Shown piece by piece: positions 8,506 to 16,619 of a stretch of DNA of 64,000 nucleotides. The translations under genes were made by a program, and so were the position numbers. Within the stretch, counting starts at the first letter, position 1; each line of letters begins with the position of its first letter. Origin of the DNA: Thiodiazotropha sp040507225 (GTDB lineage: Bacteria > Pseudomonadota > Gammaproteobacteria > Chromatiales > Chromatiaceae); NCBI GenBank assembly GCA_040507225.1, contig JBEVVG010000002.1:992001-1056000 (forward strand), read 5' to 3'. The notes below the pieces were generated by a model. That model did no database searches and was not told where the DNA came from. It worked only from the letters and a program-made list of their open reading frames with translations.

Positions 8506-9756
8506 TTATTGCATGCGCAACGCCCGGTTAAGGGGCATGCGGGTTGCTTTCCAGGCAGGGTAGAGCCCCGCGAGCAGTGCTGCGGCGAGGGTGGCGGTGA
8601 GAATCTTGATTGCCGAGGCTTGGGTCAGTTGAGGATGAATGACCGGATCCATGTAAAAAAATTCAAATGCATTGGCATAACCGGTCAGGTCGATACCCGA
8701 GTCCGCGAGATTCAATACAATCAGGCTGCCGACCATATATCCCAGTATGGCACCGATCAGTATCAACAACACGGCTTCGAGCAGGAGCATCATGAACACC
8801 TGTCGACGGTTGGTGCCGATCGCGACCATCACGCCTAACTCTTTTTGTCGCTCATGCAGGGAGATCAGCATGGTATTGAGAATCTCTGTGAGCACCAGGA
8901 GTATGACCACGAACAGCACCACGAAGCCGTAGGCATCGCTGAATTCGAGCCACTGCCTCACCATGGGGTCGAGTTCCTGCCACGGCATGATTTCGTAACT
9001 GGCCCCGGAGAGTTGTTGAATGAAAGCGCGGTATAGGGATTCGGTTTGCGCGTGTTTTTCGGCGCGAATCACGATATCGGTGACGGCGTCATCCATCTGC
9101 AGCCATTGTTGGGCGCCGTTCAGAGAAATCAGTGCCAGGGTGCGGTCGACCTGAGGGGCGCCGGTTTCCAGAATGCCATGCAGGTAGAAGACTTCGGAAA
9201 CCATTTCACCGCTGGGTCTCTGAGTCATCAGAATCACCCTGTCACCCAGCTTGGCCCCGAGATTCTGCGCTATGGTGATGCCCAGCAGCAATTCGTTGTT
9301 GATACCGGGTCTGACCCAGTGCCCCTCCTTCACGCTCTGATGCATGGACGTGACCCAGGTCTCCTGCTCAGGCTCCACGGCCATGATCTGGACCCCGGCG
9401 CTGTTGCCGTTGACCGACGCCAGGCCAGAGGTGCGAATACGTTCCGTCCATCCGGAAATCTCCGGGTAGCCGGGAATCAGGCGGGTGATTTCCTCGGGGG
9501 CTTCAATTCGGTCGCGCAGATTCTGTGAGGCTTCAAAGCCCTTCGCATGAATCTGCAGGTGGCCGGTGAAGCTAAGAATGAAATTGGTCTTCATCTGGTT
9601 CAGCCAACCGTCGTTCATGGCGCTGAGCAGGGTGAGCGTGGCAATGCCGAAGATCATCGTCATCAGGGTGATTGTGGTGCGCCTGCGGTTGCGTACCAGA
9701 TTGCGCAATGCCAGGGCGAGGTAGGTCAGCAATCCGATGCGGCTTCGGTTATCCAT
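8506..9756 (-). CDS. FtsX/MacB-type ABC transporter permease (second permease)
   Basis: The 416-residue inner-membrane permease has the MacB/LolC topology: one N-terminal helix (about residues 25-50), a large periplasmic domain (about 50-270), then three C-terminal helices. The FtsX-domain signature KELGVMVAIGT lies just before the third last helix pair. It overlaps the preceding permease gene by 8 bp and is followed by the ATPase gene, so the three are translationally linked. Two different permeases suggest a heterodimer like LolC/LolE. I see no residue pattern that proves lipoprotein release, so Lol function is not claimed. Confidence 0.9.
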   Translation of the reverse strand: MDNRSRIGLLTYLALALRNLVRNRRRTTITLMTMIFGIATLTLLSAMNDGWLNQMKTNFILSFTGHLQIHAKGFEASQNLRDRIEAPEEITRLIPGYPEISGWTERIRTSGLASVNGNSAGVQIMAVEPEQETWVTSMHQSVKEGHWVRPGINNELLLGITIAQNLGAKLGDRVILMTQRPSGEMVSEVFYLHGILETGAPQVDRTLALISLNGAQQWLQMDDAVTDIVIRAEKHAQTESLYRAFIQQLSGASYEIMPWQELDPMVRQWLEFSDAYGFVVLFVVILLVLTEILNTMLISLHERQKELGVMVAIGTNRRQVFMMLLLEAVLLILIGAILGYMVGSLIVLNLADSGIDLTGYANAFEFFYMDPVIHPQLTQASAIKILTATLAAALLAGLYPAWKATRMPLNRALRMQ

Positions 9757-10993
9757 TGCGGATCGCCTCGACCGGTTGGAGCAGGCTGGCGCGCCAGGCC
9801 GGGTAGATGCCGGAAATCACAGATGCGGAGAGAATGGCGGCTGCGGTGACGCCCAGGTCATCGAGCTTGAGTTTCGGGTAGATGAGTGGGTCGACGTAGA
9901 AACGGGAAGTGGAACCCAGCAGAATCGAGAGATCGATCCCCACCAGTCCGGTCAACAGAATGATCAGGTAACCCAGCAGGATTCCCAGGCCGATCCCCAC
10001 CAGGCCTATGATTCCGGCCTCAGCCATCAGCAGCAGGCCGATCTGGCGTGGGGTGGTGCCGATGGCCATCAACACGCCGAACTCACGGGTTCTGTCCAGC
10101 ATCGATAGCAGCAGGGTGTTGAGTTCGCCCGCCAGAATGATGAACAGCACGATACCCAGGAAGATGTAGAGAAAACCGTTGTGCAGGGTCACCCACTCCT
10201 TCATTACCGGGAACATCTCATGCCAGGGCATGACTTCAAGGGGTTCGGTGTTGAGGGCGGCTCGCAATGTGCGGGTCAGCATCGGCAATTGCGAGTCATC
10301 CGTCTTGATTACGAAGGTGGTGACCTGACCGGACATGTCGAGCATTTCCTGCAGAGTGCTGAGACTGGTGATCGCCATTCCGCTGTCCAGGCCCATCTCG
10401 CCGCTGGTGATGATGCCTACCAGGGTGAAGGCCTCCGCAATCATCGCGCCGAACCGGTCATAAGCCACGATCACCACCTCGTCTCCCAGGGTGACCTGTA
10501 GATTACTTGCAGTGGTTTCGCCCAGGACCAGCCGGTACTCGTCATCAGGTCGCAGAAAACGGCCGATACCGATGCGCTTGGGCAGTTCGGTCACCTGGGT
10601 TTCCCGACTGGGGTCCATGCCGATCAGCATCACACCCTGGGTGGTGAGGTCGGAAGCGGCCAGGCCGAAAGCGTCGAGGCGCGGGCTGTATCGTTTTACC
10701 CCCGCCTTGTTGAGTTGCTCGACGACTCGCTCCGGGTGGGGTATCGAGAGTGCAAGGTCAGGATGCTGAAAGAAACCCTCGCGGTGTATCTGCAGGGCTC
10801 CAATGATGGCATTCTGGAAGTTTCCCAACATATTACGGTGCAGGCCTTCATTGAATCCCCAGAGGAATATCAGCGAAGCAAGACCTACCGCGATGGCCCC
10901 GACGGTGAGAACGGTACGGCGCAGATTTCCCAGCAGGTTGAGGAACACCACGTTCAGGAGCGTAACATTCAGCTGTGAATTCGAACGCAACAT
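9749..10993 (-). CDS. FtsX/MacB-type ABC transporter permease (first permease)
   Basis: This 414-residue permease is a paralogue of the next gene, with the same layout: one N-terminal helix, a periplasmic domain of about 220 residues, and three C-terminal helices. The FtsX signature reads REFGVLMAIGT. It is the first transporter gene after the LolA-like gene (63 nt gap) and overlaps its partner permease. Together with the ATPase it forms a complete exporter core of two permeases and one ATPase. Confidence 0.9.
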   Translation of the reverse strand: MLRSNSQLNVTLLNVVFLNLLGNLRRTVLTVGAIAVGLASLIFLWGFNEGLHRNMLGNFQNAIIGALQIHREGFFQHPDLALSIPHPERVVEQLNKAGVKRYSPRLDAFGLAASDLTTQGVMLIGMDPSRETQVTELPKRIGIGRFLRPDDEYRLVLGETTASNLQVTLGDEVVIVAYDRFGAMIAEAFTLVGIITSGEMGLDSGMAITSLSTLQEMLDMSGQVTTFVIKTDDSQLPMLTRTLRAALNTEPLEVMPWHEMFPVMKEWVTLHNGFLYIFLGIVLFIILAGELNTLLLSMLDRTREFGVLMAIGTTPRQIGLLLMAEAGIIGLVGIGLGILLGYLIILLTGLVGIDLSILLGSTSRFYVDPLIYPKLKLDDLGVTAAAILSASVISGIYPAWRASLLQPVEAIRNG

Positions 10994-11056
10994 CGGGCCT
11001 GAGTCCTGAACGGTTCGGGCGTTCCTTTCAATCAGCGAGAATCGCTCATACGCCGG

Positions 11057-11800
11057 CTACTCCTTGACCGGGGTGAACAACTCATCGCTCATCGGAACGT
11101 TGAATTGAATCGATTGCAGGGTGATGACGGTGCTTTTGCCACTTTCATCCTGCGGTGTCATGGTCCAGCGTGTGGGTATGGTACGTCCTCCCATCGACTC
11201 TACCTGATCGAAAGTCATCCGCCGACTCACCTTGTCCTTACAATGATACGCCACTTCCAGCGGAATACCGTCGCCGCGGATACGCCGGATCAGCTTTTTC
11301 CAGGTCACCGTCGTGCTGGGATAAGGGACCGATTCGATGGTAAAGATCGCATCGTCCCCCTCGCCGTCCCAATCGACGATCCGGTGGGCGTGACCCTCGA
11401 TCATGAATTCGGTGTCGAGCAGGTCCTGGTTGTTGAAGTCCGAACCCATCCAGGGATCCTGCATCATGGCTGGCGAGATCTTGATCTGGCGACGCAGTTT
11501 CGGCAGGTACATTGACAGGATATTGTCCACCTTGAGGAATACCGTGCCGCGGGTTTTGCTCGGGGAGAGTATTTCCATGCGGAACCGGTTGTGTTGCAGA
11601 TCATCGTGACTGCGAAAGGTCATGCTCCGCTTCCAGTCGGGTCTGAGGATGTCGATCCTGTATTCCGCGAGGGTGCCAGCGGAGCGCATCAGGTCCTCGG
11701 ACTTTCGCAACAATTCCAGGGCTGCGGGATCCGACTCGTCGGCAATTACCGGAATAACGATAAAAAAAAGCAGCAGTAAGGTCAGTAGGGGTCGTAACAT
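11057..11800 (-). CDS. LolA-like outer membrane lipoprotein-sorting protein family, periplasmic
   Basis: The 247-residue product begins MLRPLLTLLLLFF and has a signal peptide ending near VIADES. The mature part matches the LolA-like fold family that carries lipids or lipoproteins across the periplasm: a long beta-rich half-barrel with FRSHDDLQHNRFRMEIL and the LPKLRRQIKIS segment. I chose ATG 11800 instead of the upstream in-frame TTG at 11839, because the candidate -10 (11848-11843) puts the transcript start downstream of that TTG and the signal peptide starts here. It leads a four-gene unit with an ABC exporter, so it probably receives the exported substrate. Confidence 0.85.
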   Translation of the reverse strand: MLRPLLTLLLLFFIVIPVIADESDPAALELLRKSEDLMRSAGTLAEYRIDILRPDWKRSMTFRSHDDLQHNRFRMEILSPSKTRGTVFLKVDNILSMYLPKLRRQIKISPAMMQDPWMGSDFNNQDLLDTEFMIEGHAHRIVDWDGEGDDAIFTIESVPYPSTTVTWKKLIRRIRGDGIPLEVAYHCKDKVSRRMTFDQVESMGGRTIPTRWTMTPQDESGKSTVITLQSIQFNVPMSDELFTPVKE

Positions 11801-11842
11801 GATCAGAAAGCGCTCCAAAAATTGGCCATCAAGGCTCAATCA

Positions 11843-11848
11843 ATTATA
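11843..11848 (-). promoter_or_regulatory. -10 element before the LolA-like/ABC operon
   Basis: On the minus strand an exact TATAAT lies 43 nt before the chosen start codon. The hexamer 17 bp upstream (CTGGCT) is a poor -35. The flanking DNA is AT-rich in contrast to the genes around it. Confidence 0.45.
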
Positions 11849-11937
11849 AGCATTTCATAATATATAGCCAGTTTTCCCCAGGAAAAGTGAGGTAAGAGTC
11901 TGATTTTACTACTTCTGTGGCCGGGCTGAAGTGTGGG

Positions 11938-12522
11938 TCAGCGACTGCTGTGGAGCTGATTCATGGCCCGTTGCATGTCGCCCTTGATGATCCAGGGCAG
12001 AGCGTCGATGGCCTTGTCGATGGCCCCGTCGATGGCTTCTCGATCCGCTTTGGATGGGCGTCCGAGCACGTAATTGACCACGGCGCTGCGGCTGTTGGGG
12101 TGATCGATGCCGAGTCTCAGTCGATGGAAGCCGGGAGTACCCAGGGCGCTCATGATGTCGCGCAGGCCATTGTGACCCGCGTGGCCGCCGCCTGTTTTCA
12201 GACGGACGTCACCCGGTGGCAGATCAAGCTCGTCATGCGCGACGAGGATCTCCTGGGGTTCGATGCGAAAGTAGTTCGCCAGGCTCGATACCGACTGCCC
12301 GCTACGGTTCATGAACGTGCTGGGTTTCAGCAGCCGGACTTCCCGACCCTGCACCAGTAGCTTGCACGTCAGGCCGTGGTGACGGGATTCGCTGCGAAAG
12401 ACTTCATTGTGCTGTTCTGCGAGCCTGTCGAGGAGCCAGAATCCGGCGTTGTGCCGGGTTGCCTGATAATCGGGACCGGGATTGCCGAGGCCCACGATCA
12501 GGCGAATGGGGAGGGAACTCAT
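11938..12522 (-). CDS. pth: Peptidyl-tRNA hydrolase
   Basis: Pth releases tRNA from peptidyl-tRNAs that drop off the ribosome. The 194-residue cytosolic enzyme shows the family N-terminus LIVGLGNPGP, catalytic His24 in TRHNAGF, Asn14, and Asp97 in HDELDLPPG, matching E. coli N10, H20 and D93. It lies 47 nt downstream of rplY on the same strand, the usual gammaproteobacterial pairing. A short GC hairpin (GGGGGAGG/CCTCCCCC, 12540-12560) fills the gap. Confidence 0.97.
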   Translation of the reverse strand: MSSLPIRLIVGLGNPGPDYQATRHNAGFWLLDRLAEQHNEVFRSESRHHGLTCKLLVQGREVRLLKPSTFMNRSGQSVSSLANYFRIEPQEILVAHDELDLPPGDVRLKTGGGHAGHNGLRDIMSALGTPGFHRLRLGIDHPNSRSAVVNYVLGRPSKADREAIDGAIDKAIDALPWIIKGDMQRAMNQLHSSR

Positions 12523-12569
12523 AGCCGTTTCGCCAGCCAGGGGGAGGTGGGGCCTCCCCCATGCCGGGG

Positions 12570-13190
12570 TTATTCGGTCTCGCCGCCTTCCTCGTCGGTC
12601 TCTGCATCCGCTTCACCCTTGTGGGTGGCGTGAATGGTGACCACGATCGGGTCTTCATTGCCTTCATGGGTGATCAGTTCCACACCTTCAGGCAGTTTGA
12701 CCTCGGAGGCGTGCAGAATCGCGCCCAGTTCCAGACTGCCCAGATCGATTTCGATGAATTCGGGCAGATCCTTCGGCAGACAGCTGATCTCCATGTCGGT
12801 CATGACATGGCTCGCCTGTCCACCGGCCTTGATGCCGGGGCAGGTCTCCTCGTTGACGAAATGCAGGGGAACGTGCAGGCGGATCTTCTCGTCAGCCTGT
12901 ACCCGCTGGAAATCCATGTGCATGACGAAGGGCTTTGCGGGATGACGCTGCAGGTCCTTGAGGACCACGGTCTCTTTCTTGCCGTCCAGTTCCATGGTCA
13001 GCAGATTGGAATAGAAACCCTCGTTCTCCAGGCTGTGGATCATCTCGTGATGCATCAGCATGATCGGGGTGGGTTCCTGATGGGCGCCATAGACGATACC
13101 CGGGACTTTTCCGTCCCGACGCAGGCGGCGGCTCGCACCTTTCCCCATGTCGGTCCGTAGCTGGGCGACAACTGTAAATGTGGAAGACAT
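12570..13190 (-). CDS. rplY: Ribosomal protein L25, two-domain Ctc/TL5 form
   Basis: L25 binds 5S rRNA in the large subunit. This 206-residue form has the N-terminal L25 domain (about residues 1-92) plus the C-terminal TL5/Ctc beta domain and an acidic tail, unlike the 94-residue E. coli L25. The N-terminus has the GKGASRRLRRDGKVPG signature of the rRNA-binding face. GGAGAAC precedes the ATG. It is followed by pth and has its own promoter-like -10 upstream. Confidence 0.97.
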   Translation of the reverse strand: MSSTFTVVAQLRTDMGKGASRRLRRDGKVPGIVYGAHQEPTPIMLMHHEMIHSLENEGFYSNLLTMELDGKKETVVLKDLQRHPAKPFVMHMDFQRVQADEKIRLHVPLHFVNEETCPGIKAGGQASHVMTDMEISCLPKDLPEFIEIDLGSLELGAILHASEVKLPEGVELITHEGNEDPIVVTIHATHKGEADAETDEEGGETE

Positions 13191-13280
13191 GATGTTCTCC
13201 GTATCTGTGTGTTAAATCCGAACTGGCGGCGTTCCGCGACCAAAACGCCACCGCTGCCGCTGGTACACAGCGGACGCGGG

Positions 13281-13286
13281 ATTCTA
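13281..13286 (-). promoter_or_regulatory. -10 element upstream of rplY with GC-rich discriminator
   Basis: On the minus strand TAGAAT is followed by CCCGCG, the GC-rich discriminator typical of stringently controlled genes. The hexamer 17 bp upstream is CTGGAA (3/6), within an A-tract that could act as an UP-like element. The predicted start lies about 85 nt before rplY. Confidence 0.45.
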
Positions 13287-13365
13287 ACAGGATTGAACTT
13301 TTTTTCCAGTCCCGGGTGAATTTTCTGAATCCGCGCGCGCCGGCGGGCCGCTTCCGGTTCAGGGA

Positions 13366-14634
13366 TCAGGATTCGTAGTGAGCTGGATAAGGGGCCTGGG
13401 CCACGCCACTGTCCACTGCGGCGCGGGCCACTGCGGCGGAGACCCGGGATCTGAGCCGGGGATCGAGCGGCTTGGGGATAATGTAGTCGGGGCCAAAACC
13501 GAGGTTTTCCAGGCCGTATGCATCGAGCACCTCTTCAGGTACCGGGTCGTGGGTCAATGCCTGCAGGGCATGCACTGCGGCGATCTGCATGTCCTCATTG
13601 ATACGCGATGCCCTCACATCGAGGGCGCCGCGGAAGATGAAAGGAAATCCCAGGACATTGTTCACCTGGTTGGGGTAGTCACTGCGGCCAGTGGCCATGA
13701 TCACATCGTCACGCAGGCGCTTGACGGTGGATGGACGGATCTCAGGCACCGGGTTTGAGAGGGCGAAGATGATCGGTTTGTCAGCCATGCTCAGGACCAT
13801 CGCCTCGCTGACCAGATTGGCCCCGGATACCCCGATGAAGATGTCGCAGTCCTGCATGGCTTCTTCCAGGGTGCGCTTTTCCGTCTCCGCGGCGATTGCC
13901 CACTTGTAGGGATTCAGGTCCTTGCGCTGGGTGTGGATGATCCCGCCGCGGTCGATCACGTAGAAGTTGTTGCGATGTGCGCCGAGACTGGTAAGCAGAC
14001 GCACCGTGGCGAGTCCCGCCGCTCCGGCGCCGAGAATCGTGATCTTCACATCCGCCAGGGATTTGCCTTGCAGTTCCAGGGCGTTGAGCAGGCCTGCTGC
14101 AGCGATGATGGCGGTGCCATGCTGGTCGTCGTGAAACACCGGGATATCGAGTTGTTCGATCAACGCCTGTTCGATTTCGAAACACTGGGGTGCCTTGATG
14201 TCTTCGAGATTGATCCCGCCGAAGGTGGGGGCGATGCGCATCACCGTCTCGATAAACTCCTGGGGCCGCTTGGCATTCACCTCGATATCGAACACATCGA
14301 TGTCGGCAAAATGTTTGAACAGCACTGCCTTGCCCTCCATCACCGGCTTGCCCGCCAGGGGACCCACGTCTCCCAGGCCGAGCACCGCGCTGCCGTCGGT
14401 AATGACGCCCACCAGGTTGCCCTTGGCGGTGTAGCGGTAGGCGTTTTGCGGATCCTCATGGATATGTCGAACCGGTTCGGCGACCCCCGGAGTATAGGCC
14501 AGGGAGAGATCGCGCTGGGTTTTGTTGGGCTTGGTGACCTGGATGGCGATTTTCCCCGGTGTCGGGGACTCGTGGTATTCGAGCGCATCGCGGTTGATGA
14601 CGGCGTCAAGGTCTCTGTCGAGCGAGTCGGTCAT
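13366..14634 (-). CDS. maeB: Malic enzyme, short MaeB-type, decarboxylating malate to pyruvate
   Basis: This 422-residue cytosolic enzyme oxidatively decarboxylates malate to pyruvate with NAD(P)H formation. Visible are LAYTPGVAEP with the catalytic Tyr, the GKAVLFKHFADIDVFDIE region that holds the metal site, and the Rossmann motif GAGAAG. It corresponds to the malic domain of MaeB and lacks the C-terminal phosphotransacetylase domain that makes E. coli MaeB about 759 residues long. NADP preference is assumed from the family. It lies between prs and rplY on the same strand, with gaps of 61 and 175 nt, and may be a separate transcript. Confidence 0.9.
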   Translation of the reverse strand: MTDSLDRDLDAVINRDALEYHESPTPGKIAIQVTKPNKTQRDLSLAYTPGVAEPVRHIHEDPQNAYRYTAKGNLVGVITDGSAVLGLGDVGPLAGKPVMEGKAVLFKHFADIDVFDIEVNAKRPQEFIETVMRIAPTFGGINLEDIKAPQCFEIEQALIEQLDIPVFHDDQHGTAIIAAAGLLNALELQGKSLADVKITILGAGAAGLATVRLLTSLGAHRNNFYVIDRGGIIHTQRKDLNPYKWAIAAETEKRTLEEAMQDCDIFIGVSGANLVSEAMVLSMADKPIIFALSNPVPEIRPSTVKRLRDDVIMATGRSDYPNQVNNVLGFPFIFRGALDVRASRINEDMQIAAVHALQALTHDPVPEEVLDAYGLENLGFGPDYIIPKPLDPRLRSRVSAAVARAAVDSGVAQAPYPAHYES

Positions 14635-14695
14635 GGGCGGCTCCGCAACCGCCGCAAGCGGCGATCGATAGTAAGACTGCGGTTGATAATGGCGG

Positions 14696-15649
14696 TCAGT
14701 CTATGAACAGCGAGCTGACCGATTCCTCATTGGAAATGCGGCGCATCGTCTCCGCCAGCAGTTCTGCAATGGATACCTGTCGGATCACACCGCATTCCTT
14801 CGCGTCTTCGGACAGGGGGATGGTGTTGGTGACCACCAGCTCGTCGAGCCGGGAATTGCTCAGGTTAGTCACCGCCGGTCCAGAAAGCACCGGATGGGTA
14901 CAATAGGCCACCACCTTGGCGGCGCCGTGATCTTTGAGGGCGTTGGCCGCCTGGCAGAGGGTGCCGGCGGTGTCGACCAGGTCGTCGATGAGAATGCAGC
15001 TGCGGCCTTCCACATGCCCGATGATGTTCATCACCTTGGCGACATTCGGTTGGGGTCGGCGTTTGTCGATGATCGCCAGTTCCGCATCATCCAGACGTTT
15101 GGCCAGGGCTCGGGCACGCACCACACCGCCCACGTCGGGAGAGACCACGACGATGTCGGGATGCTTCTGCCGCCATACGTCGCCCAGCAGCAGGGGGGAT
15201 GCATAGACGTTGTCCACCGGGATGTCGAAAAAGCCCTGGATCTGGTCTGCATGCAAATCCACGGTGAGGACCCGGTCGGCGCCCGCGGTTGCGATCATCT
15301 TGGCCGCCAGGCGGGCAGTGATCGGAACCCGTGCCGAACGGGGGCGGCGGTCCTGGCGGGCGTAGCCGAAATAGGGAATCACCGCGGTGATGCGTTTGGC
15401 CGATGACCAGCGCATGGCATCGATCATCACCAGCAGTTCCATCAGGTTTTCATTGGTGGGCGCCGAGGTGGACTGGACGATGAAGACATCGCGTCCGCGC
15501 ACGTTCTCATGGATTTCCGCCATGACTTCGCCGTCGCTGAAACGACCGACCTGCATCTTGCCGAGCGGCAGGTTGAGATGTGTGGCGATTTCGGCGGTCA
15601 GTCCGGGGTTGGAGTTGCCGGAGAATACCATCATGGTGTTGGAGGGCAC
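14696..15649 (-). CDS. prs: Ribose-phosphate pyrophosphokinase
   Basis: Prs makes PRPP from ribose 5-phosphate and ATP for nucleotide, NAD, His and Trp synthesis. Signatures are PYFGYARQDRR, VDLHADQIQGFF, and the PRPP loop ILIDDLVDTAGT. I favour the GTG at 15649: AGGGGATC sits at a good distance before it and the protein then aligns with the family N-terminus. An in-frame TTG at 15670 and ATGs at 15634/15631 remain possible. The gene follows tRNA-Gln by about 40 nt, so the tRNA is probably cut out of the ispE-prs transcript. Confidence 0.95.
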   Translation of the reverse strand: MPSNTMMVFSGNSNPGLTAEIATHLNLPLGKMQVGRFSDGEVMAEIHENVRGRDVFIVQSTSAPTNENLMELLVMIDAMRWSSAKRITAVIPYFGYARQDRRPRSARVPITARLAAKMIATAGADRVLTVDLHADQIQGFFDIPVDNVYASPLLLGDVWRQKHPDIVVVSPDVGGVVRARALAKRLDDAELAIIDKRRPQPNVAKVMNIIGHVEGRSCILIDDLVDTAGTLCQAANALKDHGAAKVVAYCTHPVLSGPAVTNLSNSRLDELVVTNTIPLSEDAKECGVIRQVSIAELLAETMRRISNEESVSSLFID

Positions 15650-15688
15650 GGTGCGGATCCCCTGTCTCAATCGTGGTTACCTGAGATA

Positions 15689-15763
15689 TGGCTGGGGCGG
15701 CAGGATTCGAACCTACGAATGCTGGGATCAAAACCCAGTGCCTTACCGCTTGGCGACGCCCCA
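15689..15763 (-). tRNA. tRNA-Gln (anticodon TTG)
   Basis: A 75-nt cloverleaf with acceptor TGGGGCG/CGCCCCA, discriminator G and encoded CCA. The anticodon stem CTGGG/CCCAG holds the loop with TTG; the T arm has the GGTTCGAATCC pattern. The 5' end is one base after the ispE stop codon. Confidence 0.97.
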
Positions 15764-15764
15764 A

Positions 15765-16616
15765 TTACTGCTTTTTCTGCGAGAACCACTCCCACAGCGG
15801 GGATCGATTCAGTCCTTGCGCAACAAATCCTTCCAGATCGTCCGGTATCCGTGCGAGCGCGTGCTCGGCCTGGTCTCTGTCACCAAATGCGGCAAACAGG
15901 CACGCTCCCGTGCCTGTCAGGCGGGCCTCGGCGTGCTGATTCAGCCAGTCCAGCGCCCGAGCCACCTCCGGATGGCGTTTACTGACCAGGTCGAGGCAGT
16001 CGTTTCGATTGTCGCCCTGCAGAAAGGCGCGTATTTTGATCCTGGGTGAGTGGCGTGTCAAATCGGGGTGGCGGAAGATTTCGGCGGTCGAGACATGGCA
16101 GGGAGGGATAACCACCAGGTACCAGGGTTGCGGCAGATCCAGGTCAGTCAGAGCCTCGCCAATGCCCTCTGCCCAGGCTGCCCGGCCGTGGATGAAAATG
16201 GGTACGTCGGCGCCCAGTGACACCCCCAGCCGCTTGAGTGTCTCCAGGTCGTAGTCAAGACCCCAGAGCCGGTTCAGGGCGACCAGGGTCGTGGCTGCAT
16301 CAGAACTGCCACCACCAAGTCCGCCGCCCATGGGCAGGATCTTGTGCAAACGGATTTCGGCGCCGAGCCGGGTGTGTGCCCGGGTTTGCAGCAGGCGAGC
16401 GGCCCGGACGCAGAGGTTGTCCTCCGGAGGAACCCCTGCCGGGCTGTCCTGGAGGACGATCCGACCGTCCTCGCGCCGCTCGAAATCCAGTTGGTCCTGG
16501 CGATCGATGAACTGGAATACCGTTTGCAGTTCGTGATAGCCATCCTCCCGTCGTCCGACCACGCGCAACATCAGATTGAGCTTTGCCGGCGCCGGGCAGG
16601 ACAGCGTGTCTGGCAT
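15765..16616 (-). CDS. ispE: 4-diphosphocytidyl-2-C-methyl-D-erythritol kinase
   Basis: IspE phosphorylates CDP-methylerythritol in the MEP isoprenoid pathway. The 283-residue GHMP kinase has the N-terminal PAPAKLNLMLRV substrate motif (catalytic Lys and Asp partners in the fold) and the ATP loop PMGGGLGGGSSDAA (about residues 97-110). It starts 3 nt after the TPR lipoprotein gene. In many relatives lolB lies between these two genes; here there is no room for it. tRNA-Gln and prs follow. Confidence 0.96.
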   Translation of the reverse strand: MPDTLSCPAPAKLNLMLRVVGRREDGYHELQTVFQFIDRQDQLDFERREDGRIVLQDSPAGVPPEDNLCVRAARLLQTRAHTRLGAEIRLHKILPMGGGLGGGSSDAATTLVALNRLWGLDYDLETLKRLGVSLGADVPIFIHGRAAWAEGIGEALTDLDLPQPWYLVVIPPCHVSTAEIFRHPDLTRHSPRIKIRAFLQGDNRNDCLDLVSKRHPEVARALDWLNQHAEARLTGTGACLFAAFGDRDQAEHALARIPDDLEGFVAQGLNRSPLWEWFSQKKQ

Positions 16617-16619
16617 GGG

